A stretch of DNA of 19,982 nt from Flammeovirgaceae bacterium (GCA_003229495.1 QIEB01000466.1:1-19982); one strand, 5' to 3'; positions 1-8,559 are shown, counted from the stretch's first letter. The notes: generated by a model not told the origin, from the letters alone. Numbers and translations: made by a program.

Positions 1-922
1 ATCCCTGGGGTGTTTTTAATGATACAATATTGTGTTGACCACCTTTTAAAAGAACATTTCTTTTAGTTACCGGAGGTATGGTGTTTGCGATTACATCATA
101 CAGCAATACCGCATCTACAATAACGCTATCCGGTCTTCCCAGCCGGTCCCGGTAATGAACAAACTCGAAAGCCGACTGGCCGGTGATCCTGTTCATAAAG
201 GTAACATTCACATCTGTTTCTTTGGGGGCATCGTTAGTATCCAATAATTCCACACTGACGGTGGTTTGTTTTAATGTTTGCTCTAGTGTGTTGTTTAATA
301 CCCTGTGGAAGTCCTGAATATTGGCAGCATCAAAGAATCTTCCAAGACAGTCGAATTGTTCATCAAAGCTTTTATTCATGCCAAGACCGATTACAAATGG
401 TCTTAAAAAAATTTGTTTCTTTTGAAGCACTCTGGAAACTGCACAGGGGTCCCCATCGCATGACTCCAATCCATCGGTAATAATTATCACTATATTTCGG
501 AAGGCATCGTCATTAGGGAAATCCTTTGCCAGTTCCTGTAAAGAGTAGGAGATAGGTGTAGTTCCCTGGGGAGTTAATTCCCGCAGCTTCCGGATAATGG
601 CATCGTGGTTGTTCTGTCGAAATGCTACTTCGAGTTTAGTGTCTTTACAATTTTGTAGTCTTCGATGAAATTGATGTCCATAGACACGCAACGCCAATTC
701 CACCTGGGTATCACTGCGAAGTGAGTCAACCAGCTCCGATAATAATCGTTTCGCCGCTCCCATACGGGTAGTGCCTTCCCATTTACCCAACATGCTTCCT
801 GACCCATCAAGCAGAAAGAGTATCCTGGTTTTTTCAGGAATTTCTTGATATTGCTTTTGACCTTCTGAGGTCAGTGAGTAGAAAAGGGCTAGAATTACTA
901 ACCATGAAAGCTTGGCTCTCAT
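1..922 (-). CDS. Secreted von Willebrand factor A (VWA) domain protein, 3' end outside window
   Basis: An open frame runs from an ATG at 922 down to the window edge without a stop, giving 307 visible residues. Residues 1-21 look like a signal peptide (basic start, hydrophobic core, then SEGQ), so export is likely. A VWA fold starts near residue 33. Its metal-ion-dependent adhesion site is complete: DGSGS at 39-43, Thr121/122 in a PQGTTP loop, and Asp150 in an ITDG strand. Several cysteines (92, 155, 160, 192) could form disulfides in the periplasm. After about residue 220 there is a separate region that I do not recognise. VWA domains bind metal and mediate protein contacts; the partner here is unknown. 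The gene starts 15 bp after the transketolase stop on the same strand, so it is probably the last visible gene of that run. Domain call is firm; role is unknown. Confidence 0.85.
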   Translation of the reverse strand, partial: MRAKLSWLVILALFYSLTSEGQKQYQEIPEKTRILFLLDGSGSMLGKWEGTTRMGAAKRLLSELVDSLRSDTQVELALRVYGHQFHRRLQNCKDTKLEVAFRQNNHDAIIRKLRELTPQGTTPISYSLQELAKDFPNDDAFRNIVIIITDGLESCDGDPCAVSRVLQKKQIFLRPFVIGLGMNKSFDEQFDCLGRFFDAANIQDFHRVLNNTLEQTLKQTTVSVELLDTNDAPKETDVNVTFMNRITGQSAFEFVHYRDRLGRPDSVIVDAVLLYDVIANTIPPVTKRNVLLKGGQHNIVSLKTPQG

Positions 923-937
923 ACCTAAGATTTACCA

Positions 938-1807
938 CTAATAATCTCCTAATGTCTCCTCCAATTGTTCCAGGGCCAATGACAACTGTTCGTCATTGGG
1001 GGCAATTCCGTGCCATTTATGAGTACCCACCATAAAGTCTACTCCGTAACCCATTTCCGTAGTCATTATGTTAATTATTGGTTTGCCGTTTCCCGAGCGG
1101 GCACTGGCCTGGTCCAGGGCAGGTAGAAGACTTTCGAAGTCATTGCCCTGACTTTCAATTACATCCCAGCCAAATGCTTCCCACTTGGCTTTTATATTCT
1201 TCAATGACATGATCTCGTTCACAGGACCATCGATTTGCTGACCGTTGTAATCCAAGGTGGCAATCAGATTATCAACTCCATAGTGTGCTGCATACATGGC
1301 TGCTTCCCATATTTGCCCCTCCTGCTGTTCTCCGTCTCCCATTAAAACATACACTTTGCTGGTGTCATTGCTCATTTTTTTCGCCTGGGCTGCGCCAATG
1401 GCCACAGATAGACCCTGTCCCAGGGATCCGGAGGCTATTCTGATCCCTGGCAGGCCTTCTTCAGTGGCCGGATGTCCCTGTAATCTGGAATCAATTTTTC
1501 GAAATGTTGCCAATTCCTCCAATGGAAAATATCCACTGCGTGCCAGCACACTATACCAAACCGGACTAAGATGACCATTGGAAAGAAAGAACATATCTTC
1601 CCCTTCTCCTATCATATTGAAATCCGAATGATGATTGAGCACCTTAAAATACAGGGCAACAAATATTTCTGTACACCCTAGCGATCCACCGGGATGTCCA
1701 GATTGACAGGCGTGGACCATTCTTACAATATCCCGGCGCACCTGACTTGATATCCCCTGCAATTCCTCGACGGTGGTGGCTATGTTTTTTTCGGCTGTTT
1801 GGTTCAT
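938..1807 (-). CDS. Transketolase, N-terminal (thiamine diphosphate-binding) subunit
   Basis: 289 residues, about half of a standard transketolase and equivalent to its pyrophosphate-binding half. Transketolase moves two-carbon units between sugar phosphates in the non-oxidative pentose phosphate pathway. Visible family signatures are GHPGGS at 38-43, the SGSLGQG segment near 126-132, and the thiamine diphosphate/metal motif GDGEQQEG at 157-164 with its partner Asn188. There is an intact ATG start (1805-1807) and the protein ends cleanly at residue 289. A split enzyme needs a second subunit carrying the pyrimidine-binding and C-terminal domains. That gene is usually adjacent, but it is not in this window: the next gene downstream, 15 bp away, is the VWA protein. 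The M23 peptidase gene lies 11 bp upstream. No truncation is suspected, because half-size N-terminal subunits of this length are common in Bacteroidota and archaea. Confidence 0.93.
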   Translation of the reverse strand: MNQTAEKNIATTVEELQGISSQVRRDIVRMVHACQSGHPGGSLGCTEIFVALYFKVLNHHSDFNMIGEGEDMFFLSNGHLSPVWYSVLARSGYFPLEELATFRKIDSRLQGHPATEEGLPGIRIASGSLGQGLSVAIGAAQAKKMSNDTSKVYVLMGDGEQQEGQIWEAAMYAAHYGVDNLIATLDYNGQQIDGPVNEIMSLKNIKAKWEAFGWDVIESQGNDFESLLPALDQASARSGNGKPIINIMTTEMGYGVDFMVGTHKWHGIAPNDEQLSLALEQLEETLGDY

Positions 1808-1818
1808 GCTTTATTAAG

Positions 1819-3741
1819 TTATAAATGGGTGCTATAATTTTTTACATTGCCGGCATTGTCAGTTACTTTCAATTGCAATGTCCCTTTAAAAGGTATTTTG
1901 GGATCAAGTTTCTCGGATCGTATAAGACTCTTCTTTGAATCGTACCTCATCAATATCCAGTTACCGTTCATCTCCAATTCATATTTTTTTATCCCGCTTA
2001 AAGAATCCTTTATCCTGAACACCAGTCTATCGGAATTCAAAATTAGTGGTTTTATTTCTGGCATTACCGTATCTGCCAATAAAGTAAAAGTTCCCCAGTT
2101 ACGGGTTTTGAATTTAATCTTTTTTCCTTCCCAACTACCACCGCTATAAGATGGATTGCCTCTTTTATCCAGGGCATATACAGCAGTTCTCATAGGGTCA
2201 GGATAGTCCAAAATGGGTTTTAATGTAATATCGATATTCTTCCTGATAGGATAGATGTCCTGGCAAATAGTGAATCGTTCCTGTAGTGTGCTCGAATCTA
2301 CTTTATGATCGGTGGTTAGAAAAACCGTGTCAAACAGTGCCTTACCCGGAACATGTAATTCAATGCGCTCTCCATAATAGTTAAATGTAGCTACTCCTGG
2401 CAATAGTGCTTTATAATTAAAAATTATCTTCTGGTCATCATATAGCAGTGAATCAGGCAACCCCTGGTCCATATCCCATAAAAACACCGCTGTCTGATTT
2501 ACTGAGTAGTCGTGATCAAGCTGATGGCGTAATCGATTTGAATAAACGTAGGCACATGGAATTTCCTGGTTAATGATCGGTGCTTTAACTACCAGATTAT
2601 TGTTTACTAAGTGATAGGAGATCTCAGAGGGGCCCTTATAGTTGGTCAATGACAGTTTACTTTCTGGTTCAGTTCCTTGTATATCGAATACCACCTGGGT
2701 ATTGTTATTATAAATATCCCATAGGCTCATTTGCACTTTATGGGTGGAGTCTTTAGCGATTTTTATGATCCCTTTGGAGTGGTTAGTTTCATAGAACGGC
2801 AGGTGGTTGCCATGGTCCACATACATTTTTACAAATCTCTGTCCTTGTTGCTGAGCGGTTTGATAATCGGTGTGTATCAAAATGCTCCTGGTCTCTGAAA
2901 ATCTAAAACGATCCAGGTTTTGGTGAAACACCTGATCTCCATCAAAATTCAACTCCATGCATGGAACTCCATTGCGATTATTTGCGCCATTTAACTTATC
3001 GTATGTCAGTATCTCTATGCCAATATTTCCATAAGCAGAAATCGGTACCGGCAGGGTATAATTTGTGCCTTTTTTTATCACGCTGAATTCAAAACGTCCA
3101 TACTGGTTATTTATCCGGCTGTTTTTGTCCATGGTCCGAAATGCTATTTTTCGTACCACCGGAGCAATGTTGTCCCGTATTTCCGGGAACCGATTTTTCA
3201 ATGGGTTTAATGGCCTCTGTTGATTGTCCCTGATTTCAAAATGCAGGTGTGCTCCCGCTGAGGAACCACTATTTCCAGAATAACTTATCAGGTCTCCTTT
3301 TTTAACGGGAAATTCCTCTTTTTCAGGATAGAGCTCTATTTCGAACGATTTATTTTGGTATTGTGCTTTTTTTACATATTCAGCAATGGCCTGGTTGAAT
3401 TTTTGAAGGTGGGCATATACGGTAGTGGTTCCATTGGGGTGAAGAATATATAATGCGTTGCCATATCCTCCCGAGGATATTTTGATTCTACTGATATGAC
3501 CGCCAGAACTGGCGTATACTTCCAGACCTTCCACTCCCAGGGTTTTAATGTCAATGCCCGCATGGAAATGGTTGGATCGTAATTCACCCATAGTTCCTGA
3601 AAGATAATTTTGATTGCCGGTACGAATGGGAAAAATATAATACCCTTCAGGTTGAGATGGTCCAAAAGATTCCATTGCTTGTCCCCATCCAAGGCAAGGG
3701 CAGAGGATCAAAAAGAATGTTAGTATGTTATTTAACCTCAA
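1819..3741 (-). CDS. Secreted M23 family (lysostaphin/LytM-like) metallopeptidase
   Basis: 640 residues. Residues 1-22 form a signal peptide with a hydrophobic core ending WGQA, so the protein is exported. The M23 zinc endopeptidase domain spans roughly residues 35-180. It has an HxxxD motif (His60, Asp64), the catalytic YAHL histidine (His111), and HLHFE at 165-169 supplying the other catalytic His and the last zinc ligand. All expected residues are present, so it should be active; M23 enzymes cut peptide cross-links in peptidoglycan. The remaining 460 residues are unusual in length and I do not recognise a named domain there; the beta-rich character suggests Ig-like or sandwich modules. The start is a TTG (3739-3741) that gives the signal peptide in full and overlaps the 3' end of the upstream FAH-family gene by 14 bp, which suggests translational coupling. 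The exact start is less certain than the family. Confidence 0.9.
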   Translation of the reverse strand: MRLNNILTFFLILCPCLGWGQAMESFGPSQPEGYYIFPIRTGNQNYLSGTMGELRSNHFHAGIDIKTLGVEGLEVYASSGGHISRIKISSGGYGNALYILHPNGTTTVYAHLQKFNQAIAEYVKKAQYQNKSFEIELYPEKEEFPVKKGDLISYSGNSGSSAGAHLHFEIRDNQQRPLNPLKNRFPEIRDNIAPVVRKIAFRTMDKNSRINNQYGRFEFSVIKKGTNYTLPVPISAYGNIGIEILTYDKLNGANNRNGVPCMELNFDGDQVFHQNLDRFRFSETRSILIHTDYQTAQQQGQRFVKMYVDHGNHLPFYETNHSKGIIKIAKDSTHKVQMSLWDIYNNNTQVVFDIQGTEPESKLSLTNYKGPSEISYHLVNNNLVVKAPIINQEIPCAYVYSNRLRHQLDHDYSVNQTAVFLWDMDQGLPDSLLYDDQKIIFNYKALLPGVATFNYYGERIELHVPGKALFDTVFLTTDHKVDSSTLQERFTICQDIYPIRKNIDITLKPILDYPDPMRTAVYALDKRGNPSYSGGSWEGKKIKFKTRNWGTFTLLADTVMPEIKPLILNSDRLVFRIKDSLSGIKKYELEMNGNWILMRYDSKKSLIRSEKLDPKIPFKGTLQLKVTDNAGNVKNYSTHL

Positions 3742-4339
3742 AGTCCAATAGGGTTTGGTCTTCGATAAAAGCGCTTAACCGGTTGCCAATATTAACAGGT
3801 CCTACACCTTCAGGTGTTCCGGTAAAAACAATATCACCCTTTTTAAGGGTAAAAAATCTGGAGATATAGGAAATGATTTCATCAAAACTAAACAACATCT
3901 TGCTGGTATTCCCTTTTTGACGTACCTGCCCATCAATTTCCAGACCAAAGTTCAGGTTATGGATATCTCCAAAATGATCTATCGGATAAAAACTGGATAT
4001 TGGAGCAGAATTGTTAAAACCTTTGGCCAGGGCCCATGGAAGCCCTTTCTTTTTAGCATGCTGCTGGAGGTCCCGGGCAGTAAAATCAACTCCTATACCA
4101 ATTTGACGGTAGTATGTGGAGGCATATTTTTCCTGAATGTGCTTTCCGGTTTTACTAATTTTCAGAATTATCTCAACTTCAAAATGAACCTCATTTGAGA
4201 ACTCAGGGTAATAAAACGGCTCATTATTTCTTAACACAGCGGTATCAGGTTTAAAAAACACTACCGGGGCTTCCGGTCTTTCATTGTTCAGTTCCTCAAT
4301 ATGCGCTGCGTAATTTCGACCTACTGCTAATATTTTCAT
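3728..4339 (-). CDS. Fumarylacetoacetate hydrolase (FAH) family protein
   Basis: 203 residues from the ATG at 4337-4339. I chose this over a TTG six codons upstream because MKILAVGRNY is the usual beginning of short FAH-fold proteins. The FAH fold binds Mg2+ or Mn2+ and cleaves or decarboxylates beta-diketo and oxaloacetate-like acids. The metal ligands are visible: Glu54 and Glu56 in HFEVE, and Asp85 in GVDFTARD. The conserved Lys in the WALAKGFN segment (about 102-109) and the TGTPEGVG turn near the C-terminus are also present. The short single-domain form resembles FAHD1/YcgM-type acylpyruvase or oxaloacetate decarboxylase, but the substrate cannot be decided from sequence alone. It is the first gene of the minus-strand run and overlaps the M23 peptidase gene by 14 bp. 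It diverges from the GH15 gene across a 151-bp gap. Confidence 0.9.
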   Translation of the reverse strand: MKILAVGRNYAAHIEELNNERPEAPVVFFKPDTAVLRNNEPFYYPEFSNEVHFEVEIILKISKTGKHIQEKYASTYYRQIGIGVDFTARDLQQHAKKKGLPWALAKGFNNSAPISSFYPIDHFGDIHNLNFGLEIDGQVRQKGNTSKMLFSFDEIISYISRFFTLKKGDIVFTGTPEGVGPVNIGNRLSAFIEDQTLLDFEVK

Positions 4340-4490
4340 CGACCAATTTGACAGCAAAATTAAATGATATTTTCACTTATTAAACCATTTTTACTCAAAA
4401 AGCACACCCGGGTGCCATTGAGTGTAATTAAAAATATTTTAATCTTAGCAATTTTAATTGATCTTAGTGATAATTTTAGTAATCAAGTAG
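4340..4490. promoter_or_regulatory. Divergent promoter region between FAH-family and GH15 genes
   Basis: This AT-rich 151-bp gap must hold promoters for both divergent genes. On the minus strand TAATTTTG (4355-4362) matches the Bacteroidota -7 consensus TAnnTTTG exactly, 16 bp before the FAH-gene ATG, but no TTG lies at the usual upstream spacing. On plus, TTG at 4418-4420 with TAATCTTA at 4440-4447 is a weak candidate with two mismatches. A GC-rich perfect palindrome CACCCGGGTG (4405-4414) stands out and could be an operator. An imperfect direct repeat follows: ATTTTAATCTTAG at 4436-4448 and again at 4451-4467 with a 4-base insertion. Confidence 0.4.
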
Positions 4491-6275
4491 ATGAAGAAGC
4501 ACACATACAATACCGGGGTAATAGGAAACTGTGCCTACATAGCACATGTTGAAAGCAACACAAATATCAATTGGATGTGTTGGCCCAGGTTTGATGACAG
4601 CTTCGTTTTTGGGAGTTTGCTGGATGAGGTAAAGGGAGGTTCTTTCTCATTGCTTCCACCCACCGAAACATACCAAACCAAGCAATACTATATTGAGAAT
4701 ACCAATATTCTTTGTACTGAGATAAGCTATTCAGAGGGGGCATACCTGGTGACGGATTTCGCCCCCCGGTTTTACCAATATGAGCGATACTATAAACCTT
4801 TAATGCTGGTACGGAAGATCGAGCGTCTATCTGGAAATCCCCAGGTGAAGGCAACATGCAAGCCGGTGGCCTCTTACGGAGAGAAGAGACTACAACGAAT
4901 ACAAGGTAGTAACCACCTTAAATTTTTCGGCCTGGAGGATGAGCTCAGGCTAAACACCAATATTAGTTTCAGTTATTTGCTAGAGTACCAGCCATTTGTT
5001 TTGAATGAGACTAAATACCTGGTACTCACTTATGGTACCCCATTGGAGGCTCCACTGGAAAGTACCGCTGAAGCTTTCTTATCGAAGACCATGAACTATT
5101 GGAGGACTTGGGTCAAACGGAGTTCAATTGGGAATTTTTATCAGGCCCAGGTGATTCGTTCGGCTTTGGTATTAAAGATCCACCAGTATGAGGACACCGG
5201 GGCTATTATTGCTTCAAGTACTACCAGTCTTCCCGAATCGCCTGGTGCCGGCAGGAATTGGGACTACCGGTATTGCTGGCTTCGGGACACTTATTACACT
5301 CTAAATGCCTTTAACAACATCGGGCATTTTGAGGAACTCGATAAATACTTCCATTATATCGCCAATATTACCTTGAAATCGCAGCACCGTCTGCAGCCCA
5401 TGTATTCGGTGAGTGGCAAAGCGGATCTGGTAGAAAAAACCCTCGATCTTAAGGGGTATATGGGAAAAAATAAGCCAGTGCGGATAGGAAATCAGGCCTA
5501 TGAACACATACAAAACGATGTTTATGGTCAGGTGTTGGTTTCTCTTTTGCCAGTGTATGCTGACAGGCGTTTCATTCTAAGCGAAAGGACCGAATCGCGA
5601 AAGATGATTTATCAAATATTGGAAAGCATCGATTCTACCATGGATGATAAAGACGCAGGTCTCTGGGAGTTTCGTGACATCAGTCAATATCATTGTTACA
5701 CTTTTTTATTCCATTGGGCAGGAACCTGCGCGGCTTTGAATATTGCCAGGGAATTAAGCGACAAAGATATGGCTCAAAAAGCATTGGATTTAAGGGAACG
5801 GTCCATCGCCAAACTGGAAGGGTGCTATGATTCAAAACGTGGCGTTTATACTCAGGCAGTGGGCACACCCAATTTAGATGCCAGTTCTTTACAGTTGATA
5901 TTAATGAACTATTTGGACCCATCTACTGAGAAAGCCAGAAAACACCTCGAAAACTTAGAAGCAGAACTTCAATCCGAAAATGGCTTGTTTTACAGATATA
6001 AACACCAGGATGATTTTGGGGTGCCGGAAACTACATTTTTAATTTGTGCCTTCTGGTATGTAGAAACCTTGGCTGCCGTGGGACGGGTCGATGATGCCAT
6101 TGAAAAATTCGAGTCATTGCTACAATACGGCAATCACTTGGGATTGTTGAGCGAGGATGTGGACGCTGCCACTGGTAGTCAATGGGGAAATTTCCCTCAA
6201 ACCTATAGCCATGTAGGGTTGGTGAATGCAGCTTATAGAATAGCCAAGAAATTAGATCGGCCTAATTTTTTATAG
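4491..6275 (+). CDS. Glycoside hydrolase family 15 protein (glucoamylase/trehalase-type)
   Basis: 594 residues, full length for bacterial cytosolic GH15 proteins, without a signal peptide. GH15 enzymes are inverting exo-acting hydrolases that release glucose from alpha-glucans or, in some bacteria, from trehalose. Residues 1 to about 210 form the N-terminal beta-sandwich domain, opening with the typical GNCAYIAHV and NWMCWPRFD segments. The (alpha/alpha)6 barrel follows, with NWDYRYCWLRD at 256-266 (the usual following Ala is Thr267 here), the PVRIGN segment near 329-334, a likely general acid Glu393 in GLWEFRD, and a likely catalytic base Glu555 in LLSEDVD followed by GNFPQ. Both catalytic positions are filled, so it should be active. 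The next gene, convergent, is a fused trehalose-6-phosphate synthase/phosphatase, so a trehalose- or glucan-related job is plausible. The choice between trehalase and glucoamylase is inference only. Confidence 0.93.
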   Translation: MKKHTYNTGVIGNCAYIAHVESNTNINWMCWPRFDDSFVFGSLLDEVKGGSFSLLPPTETYQTKQYYIENTNILCTEISYSEGAYLVTDFAPRFYQYERYYKPLMLVRKIERLSGNPQVKATCKPVASYGEKRLQRIQGSNHLKFFGLEDELRLNTNISFSYLLEYQPFVLNETKYLVLTYGTPLEAPLESTAEAFLSKTMNYWRTWVKRSSIGNFYQAQVIRSALVLKIHQYEDTGAIIASSTTSLPESPGAGRNWDYRYCWLRDTYYTLNAFNNIGHFEELDKYFHYIANITLKSQHRLQPMYSVSGKADLVEKTLDLKGYMGKNKPVRIGNQAYEHIQNDVYGQVLVSLLPVYADRRFILSERTESRKMIYQILESIDSTMDDKDAGLWEFRDISQYHCYTFLFHWAGTCAALNIARELSDKDMAQKALDLRERSIAKLEGCYDSKRGVYTQAVGTPNLDASSLQLILMNYLDPSTEKARKHLENLEAELQSENGLFYRYKHQDDFGVPETTFLICAFWYVETLAAVGRVDDAIEKFESLLQYGNHLGLLSEDVDAATGSQWGNFPQTYSHVGLVNAAYRIAKKLDRPNFL

Positions 6276-6387
6276 TAGAGAATCGGACTATTGGTTACCG
6301 GGGCTCCAGATACTACCACCGGCCGTTCAGATGCTCTTTTTTGAGAAAACAACTAACAACTAACAACTAACAACTAAAAACTAAAAA
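6276..6387. other. Convergent gap between GH15 and trehalose synthase genes
   Basis: 112 bp separating two convergent stop codons. Apart from the heptamer tandem repeat at its right end I see only a GC-rich patch (6298-6325) with short complementary arms (CCGG/CCGG) that falls short of a convincing intrinsic terminator. A T-run (6337-6342) follows that patch on the plus strand, so weak termination of the GH15 transcript is possible. Confidence 0.4.
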
Positions 6388-6392
6388 CTAAC
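6351..6392. repeat. 7-bp tandem repeat, six copies
   Basis: Six consecutive heptamers: AACTAAC three times, AACTAAA twice, AACTAAC once. The otsAB-fusion stop codon (TAG on minus, 6388-6390) lies within the last copy. Each unit holds TAA on plus and TAG on minus. Because 7 is not a multiple of 3, successive copies put a stop in every reading frame of both strands. Confidence 0.95.
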
Positions 6393-8559
6393 AAAGTTGC
6401 CTTAAAAATTGTCTGACTTCCTCCGGTGATATTAAATTGTATTTGGCGACGCTTGAGGTACTACCTACTTTTATGGTCAAAGCATCCTCAGGCATTGCTT
6501 TAAAGGTGTCTTCATCCGTCCAGTCGTCTCCAATGGCTATAATATAATCTGAGGGAAAGTCTTCTATCCATTGATGGGCGGCCCGGCCTTTGTTCACCTG
6601 GGCACTTTTAATCTCCACTACCATATCACCTTCCAGCACCTGTAGGTTCATACTAGACGACAAGTAATTTAAGTGGCTATTAAGCTCTCTGGTTCTGAGT
6701 TCTCCTAATCCTGTTTCAACTTTTCGGTGATGCCATACCAGTGAGTAATCTTTCTCTTCGATAAAGGAACCGGGTGTGCGGTCTACGTACAATTCCAGGA
6801 CAGATCGTATTTCAGTCTTCCATTTTCCACTTAACCGGGTTAAAGTACGCCAATTGGAACCGCGTTCTTTGAGCCACACCCCATGCTCACCAATGAAGTC
6901 CAGGTTCAGATGTCCCAACCAGCCTTCCAATGATTTGCGATCACGCCCACTGATGATAACTACCTGATTCCTTTGGTCGTCGGTTAAGTCCTCTAGAAGT
7001 TTCAACAACTCATGGTCGGGTATTGCTTTTTCAGGAGTGTCACTAAATGGGATCAAGGTCCCGTCATAATCCAGGAAGAACAACCTTTTGTGGGCTTTCT
7101 CCATTTTCATGCTGACGTTGTCGATGGTTTTTTGATCAAGATATTTAGTGGCTAAGCTTTTCTGACTGGTTTTGATTTCCTCAAGCCGCTCCATGAACAT
7201 ATTTACCCAGTGATGGATATTATAACGTTGCAGTGATTTTTGCATGACTTCAATATGAGCGATCTGCTCTTCCTCCGGCATGGTTAAAGCCTTGTAAAGT
7301 GCCTGAACCATGGCGTTAATATCATTGGGGTTAATTAGAATAGCTTCGGAAAGCTCTTTAGACGCCCCGCACATTTCACTTAAGATTAGTACTCCCTTTT
7401 TGTCCAGTTTACTGGCAATAAACTCCTTACAAACAAGATTCATCCCATCACGCATAGGGGTAACCAATGCAACATGGGCCATCCTATAGAATCCACTTAA
7501 AGCTTCCAGCGGTAATGATCTGTAGAAATAGTGTATTGGAGTCCAGTTAATCCTTCCAAACTGACCGTTGATACGTCCTACCAGTAAATCAACTTCCTCT
7601 TTCAGTTCTTGATATTTGGTTACACGGTCCCTTGAGGGTACCACCAGCATCACCAGGGACACTTTTTCCTTAAATTCAGGATACTCATGCAAAAATTTTT
7701 CAAATGCCATTAGCCTTTGAGGGAGTCCTTTGGAATAGTCCAATCGGTCTATTGATAGCACAAGTTGTTGATCTCCCAGGGAAGTCCGGTAGCGTGCTTC
7801 GCGTTCAATGGATTGCGGCGAGGCCGCTGCTTCCGCATACTTCTTGTAGTCAATTCCCATAGGGAATGCATCCACTATCACTTTTCTATCAGGCATATTT
7901 ACCTGCCCGGTTGAATATCCAAACCCAGCAAGCCTGCTTACCGAGCTAAGGAAGTGCCTCATGTCATCGTAGGTATGAAATCCCACCAGGTCCGACCCTA
8001 ACATGCCGTTTAACAACTCTCTTCGCCAAGGTAATAAGCGGAACATCTCATAACTCGGGAATGGAATATGCAGGAAAAACCCAATACTAAGGTCCGGTAA
8101 TTTATGGCGCACCATTTCCGGAAGCAACAACAATTGATAATCGTGAATCCATAAAGTATCCCCGGCTTCAACAAAGTTTATTACTTCCTCACAGAATTTC
8201 TGATTAACCTTAACATAGGACTCCCAATAGATCTCTTTGTATACGGAGTATTGGCTAAAATAATGAAAGATGGGCCATAGGGTCTCGTTGCTAAAACCTT
8301 CGTAATAATTCTTAATTTCTTCCTGAGCAAGAAAGACAGGATGCATGTTCTCATCCTTTAGTATCTCAGTGACGTTGATTCTTTCATTGCTCTGATTGAT
8401 TAGTAGACCGGGCCATCCAATCCATAAGTTGTTGCCTTGCTTGTAAATAGAGCCCAATCCTGTTGCCAGACCCCCTATACTGCCTTTAAGATGCAGTTTT
8501 CCATTCTCTTTGGTTACATTGACGGGTAACCTGTTGGATACAATGATGGTCTTAGACAT
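6388..8559 (-). CDS. Bifunctional trehalose-6-phosphate synthase/phosphatase (OtsA-OtsB fusion)
   Basis: 723 residues joining the two steps of trehalose synthesis: UDP-glucose plus glucose-6-phosphate to trehalose-6-phosphate, then dephosphorylation. The GT20 synthase domain covers about 1-465, with the glycine loop GSIGGLATG (27-35), WIGWPG (46-51), the WIHDYQLLLLP segment (137-147), HIPFP (164-168), the phosphate-contact region DRLDYSKG (271-278) and RDGMNLVCKE (370-379). The HAD-type phosphatase domain covers about 485-723, with the nucleophile motif DYDGT (497-501), SGRD (537-540) and GDDWTDED (677-684). Both active sites look complete. The product is cytosolic, and trehalose would serve as osmolyte and stress protectant. 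It faces the GH15 gene tail to tail and lies 76 bp downstream of the broken exonuclease on the same strand, so it may have its own promoter or read through from mpl. Fused enzymes are common in Bacteroidota and eukaryotes. Confidence 0.96.
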   Translation of the reverse strand: MSKTIIVSNRLPVNVTKENGKLHLKGSIGGLATGLGSIYKQGNNLWIGWPGLLINQSNERINVTEILKDENMHPVFLAQEEIKNYYEGFSNETLWPIFHYFSQYSVYKEIYWESYVKVNQKFCEEVINFVEAGDTLWIHDYQLLLLPEMVRHKLPDLSIGFFLHIPFPSYEMFRLLPWRRELLNGMLGSDLVGFHTYDDMRHFLSSVSRLAGFGYSTGQVNMPDRKVIVDAFPMGIDYKKYAEAAASPQSIEREARYRTSLGDQQLVLSIDRLDYSKGLPQRLMAFEKFLHEYPEFKEKVSLVMLVVPSRDRVTKYQELKEEVDLLVGRINGQFGRINWTPIHYFYRSLPLEALSGFYRMAHVALVTPMRDGMNLVCKEFIASKLDKKGVLILSEMCGASKELSEAILINPNDINAMVQALYKALTMPEEEQIAHIEVMQKSLQRYNIHHWVNMFMERLEEIKTSQKSLATKYLDQKTIDNVSMKMEKAHKRLFFLDYDGTLIPFSDTPEKAIPDHELLKLLEDLTDDQRNQVVIISGRDRKSLEGWLGHLNLDFIGEHGVWLKERGSNWRTLTRLSGKWKTEIRSVLELYVDRTPGSFIEEKDYSLVWHHRKVETGLGELRTRELNSHLNYLSSSMNLQVLEGDMVVEIKSAQVNKGRAAHQWIEDFPSDYIIAIGDDWTDEDTFKAMPEDALTIKVGSTSSVAKYNLISPEEVRQFLRQLC

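Noticed and set aside
625..810. Minus-strand 61-residue frame inside the VWA gene
   Set aside because: It is in a different frame from the VWA coding sequence, which is continuous through this region with intact adhesion-site motifs.
1296..2149. Plus-strand open frames opposite the transketolase and M23 genes
   Set aside because: Antisense to clear genes with motifs, and with no features of their own.
4340..4357. TTG start six codons upstream of the FAH-family ATG
   Set aside because: The family begins at MKILAVGRNY; the extra residues MLSNWS match nothing and overlap the TAATTTTG promoter-like element.
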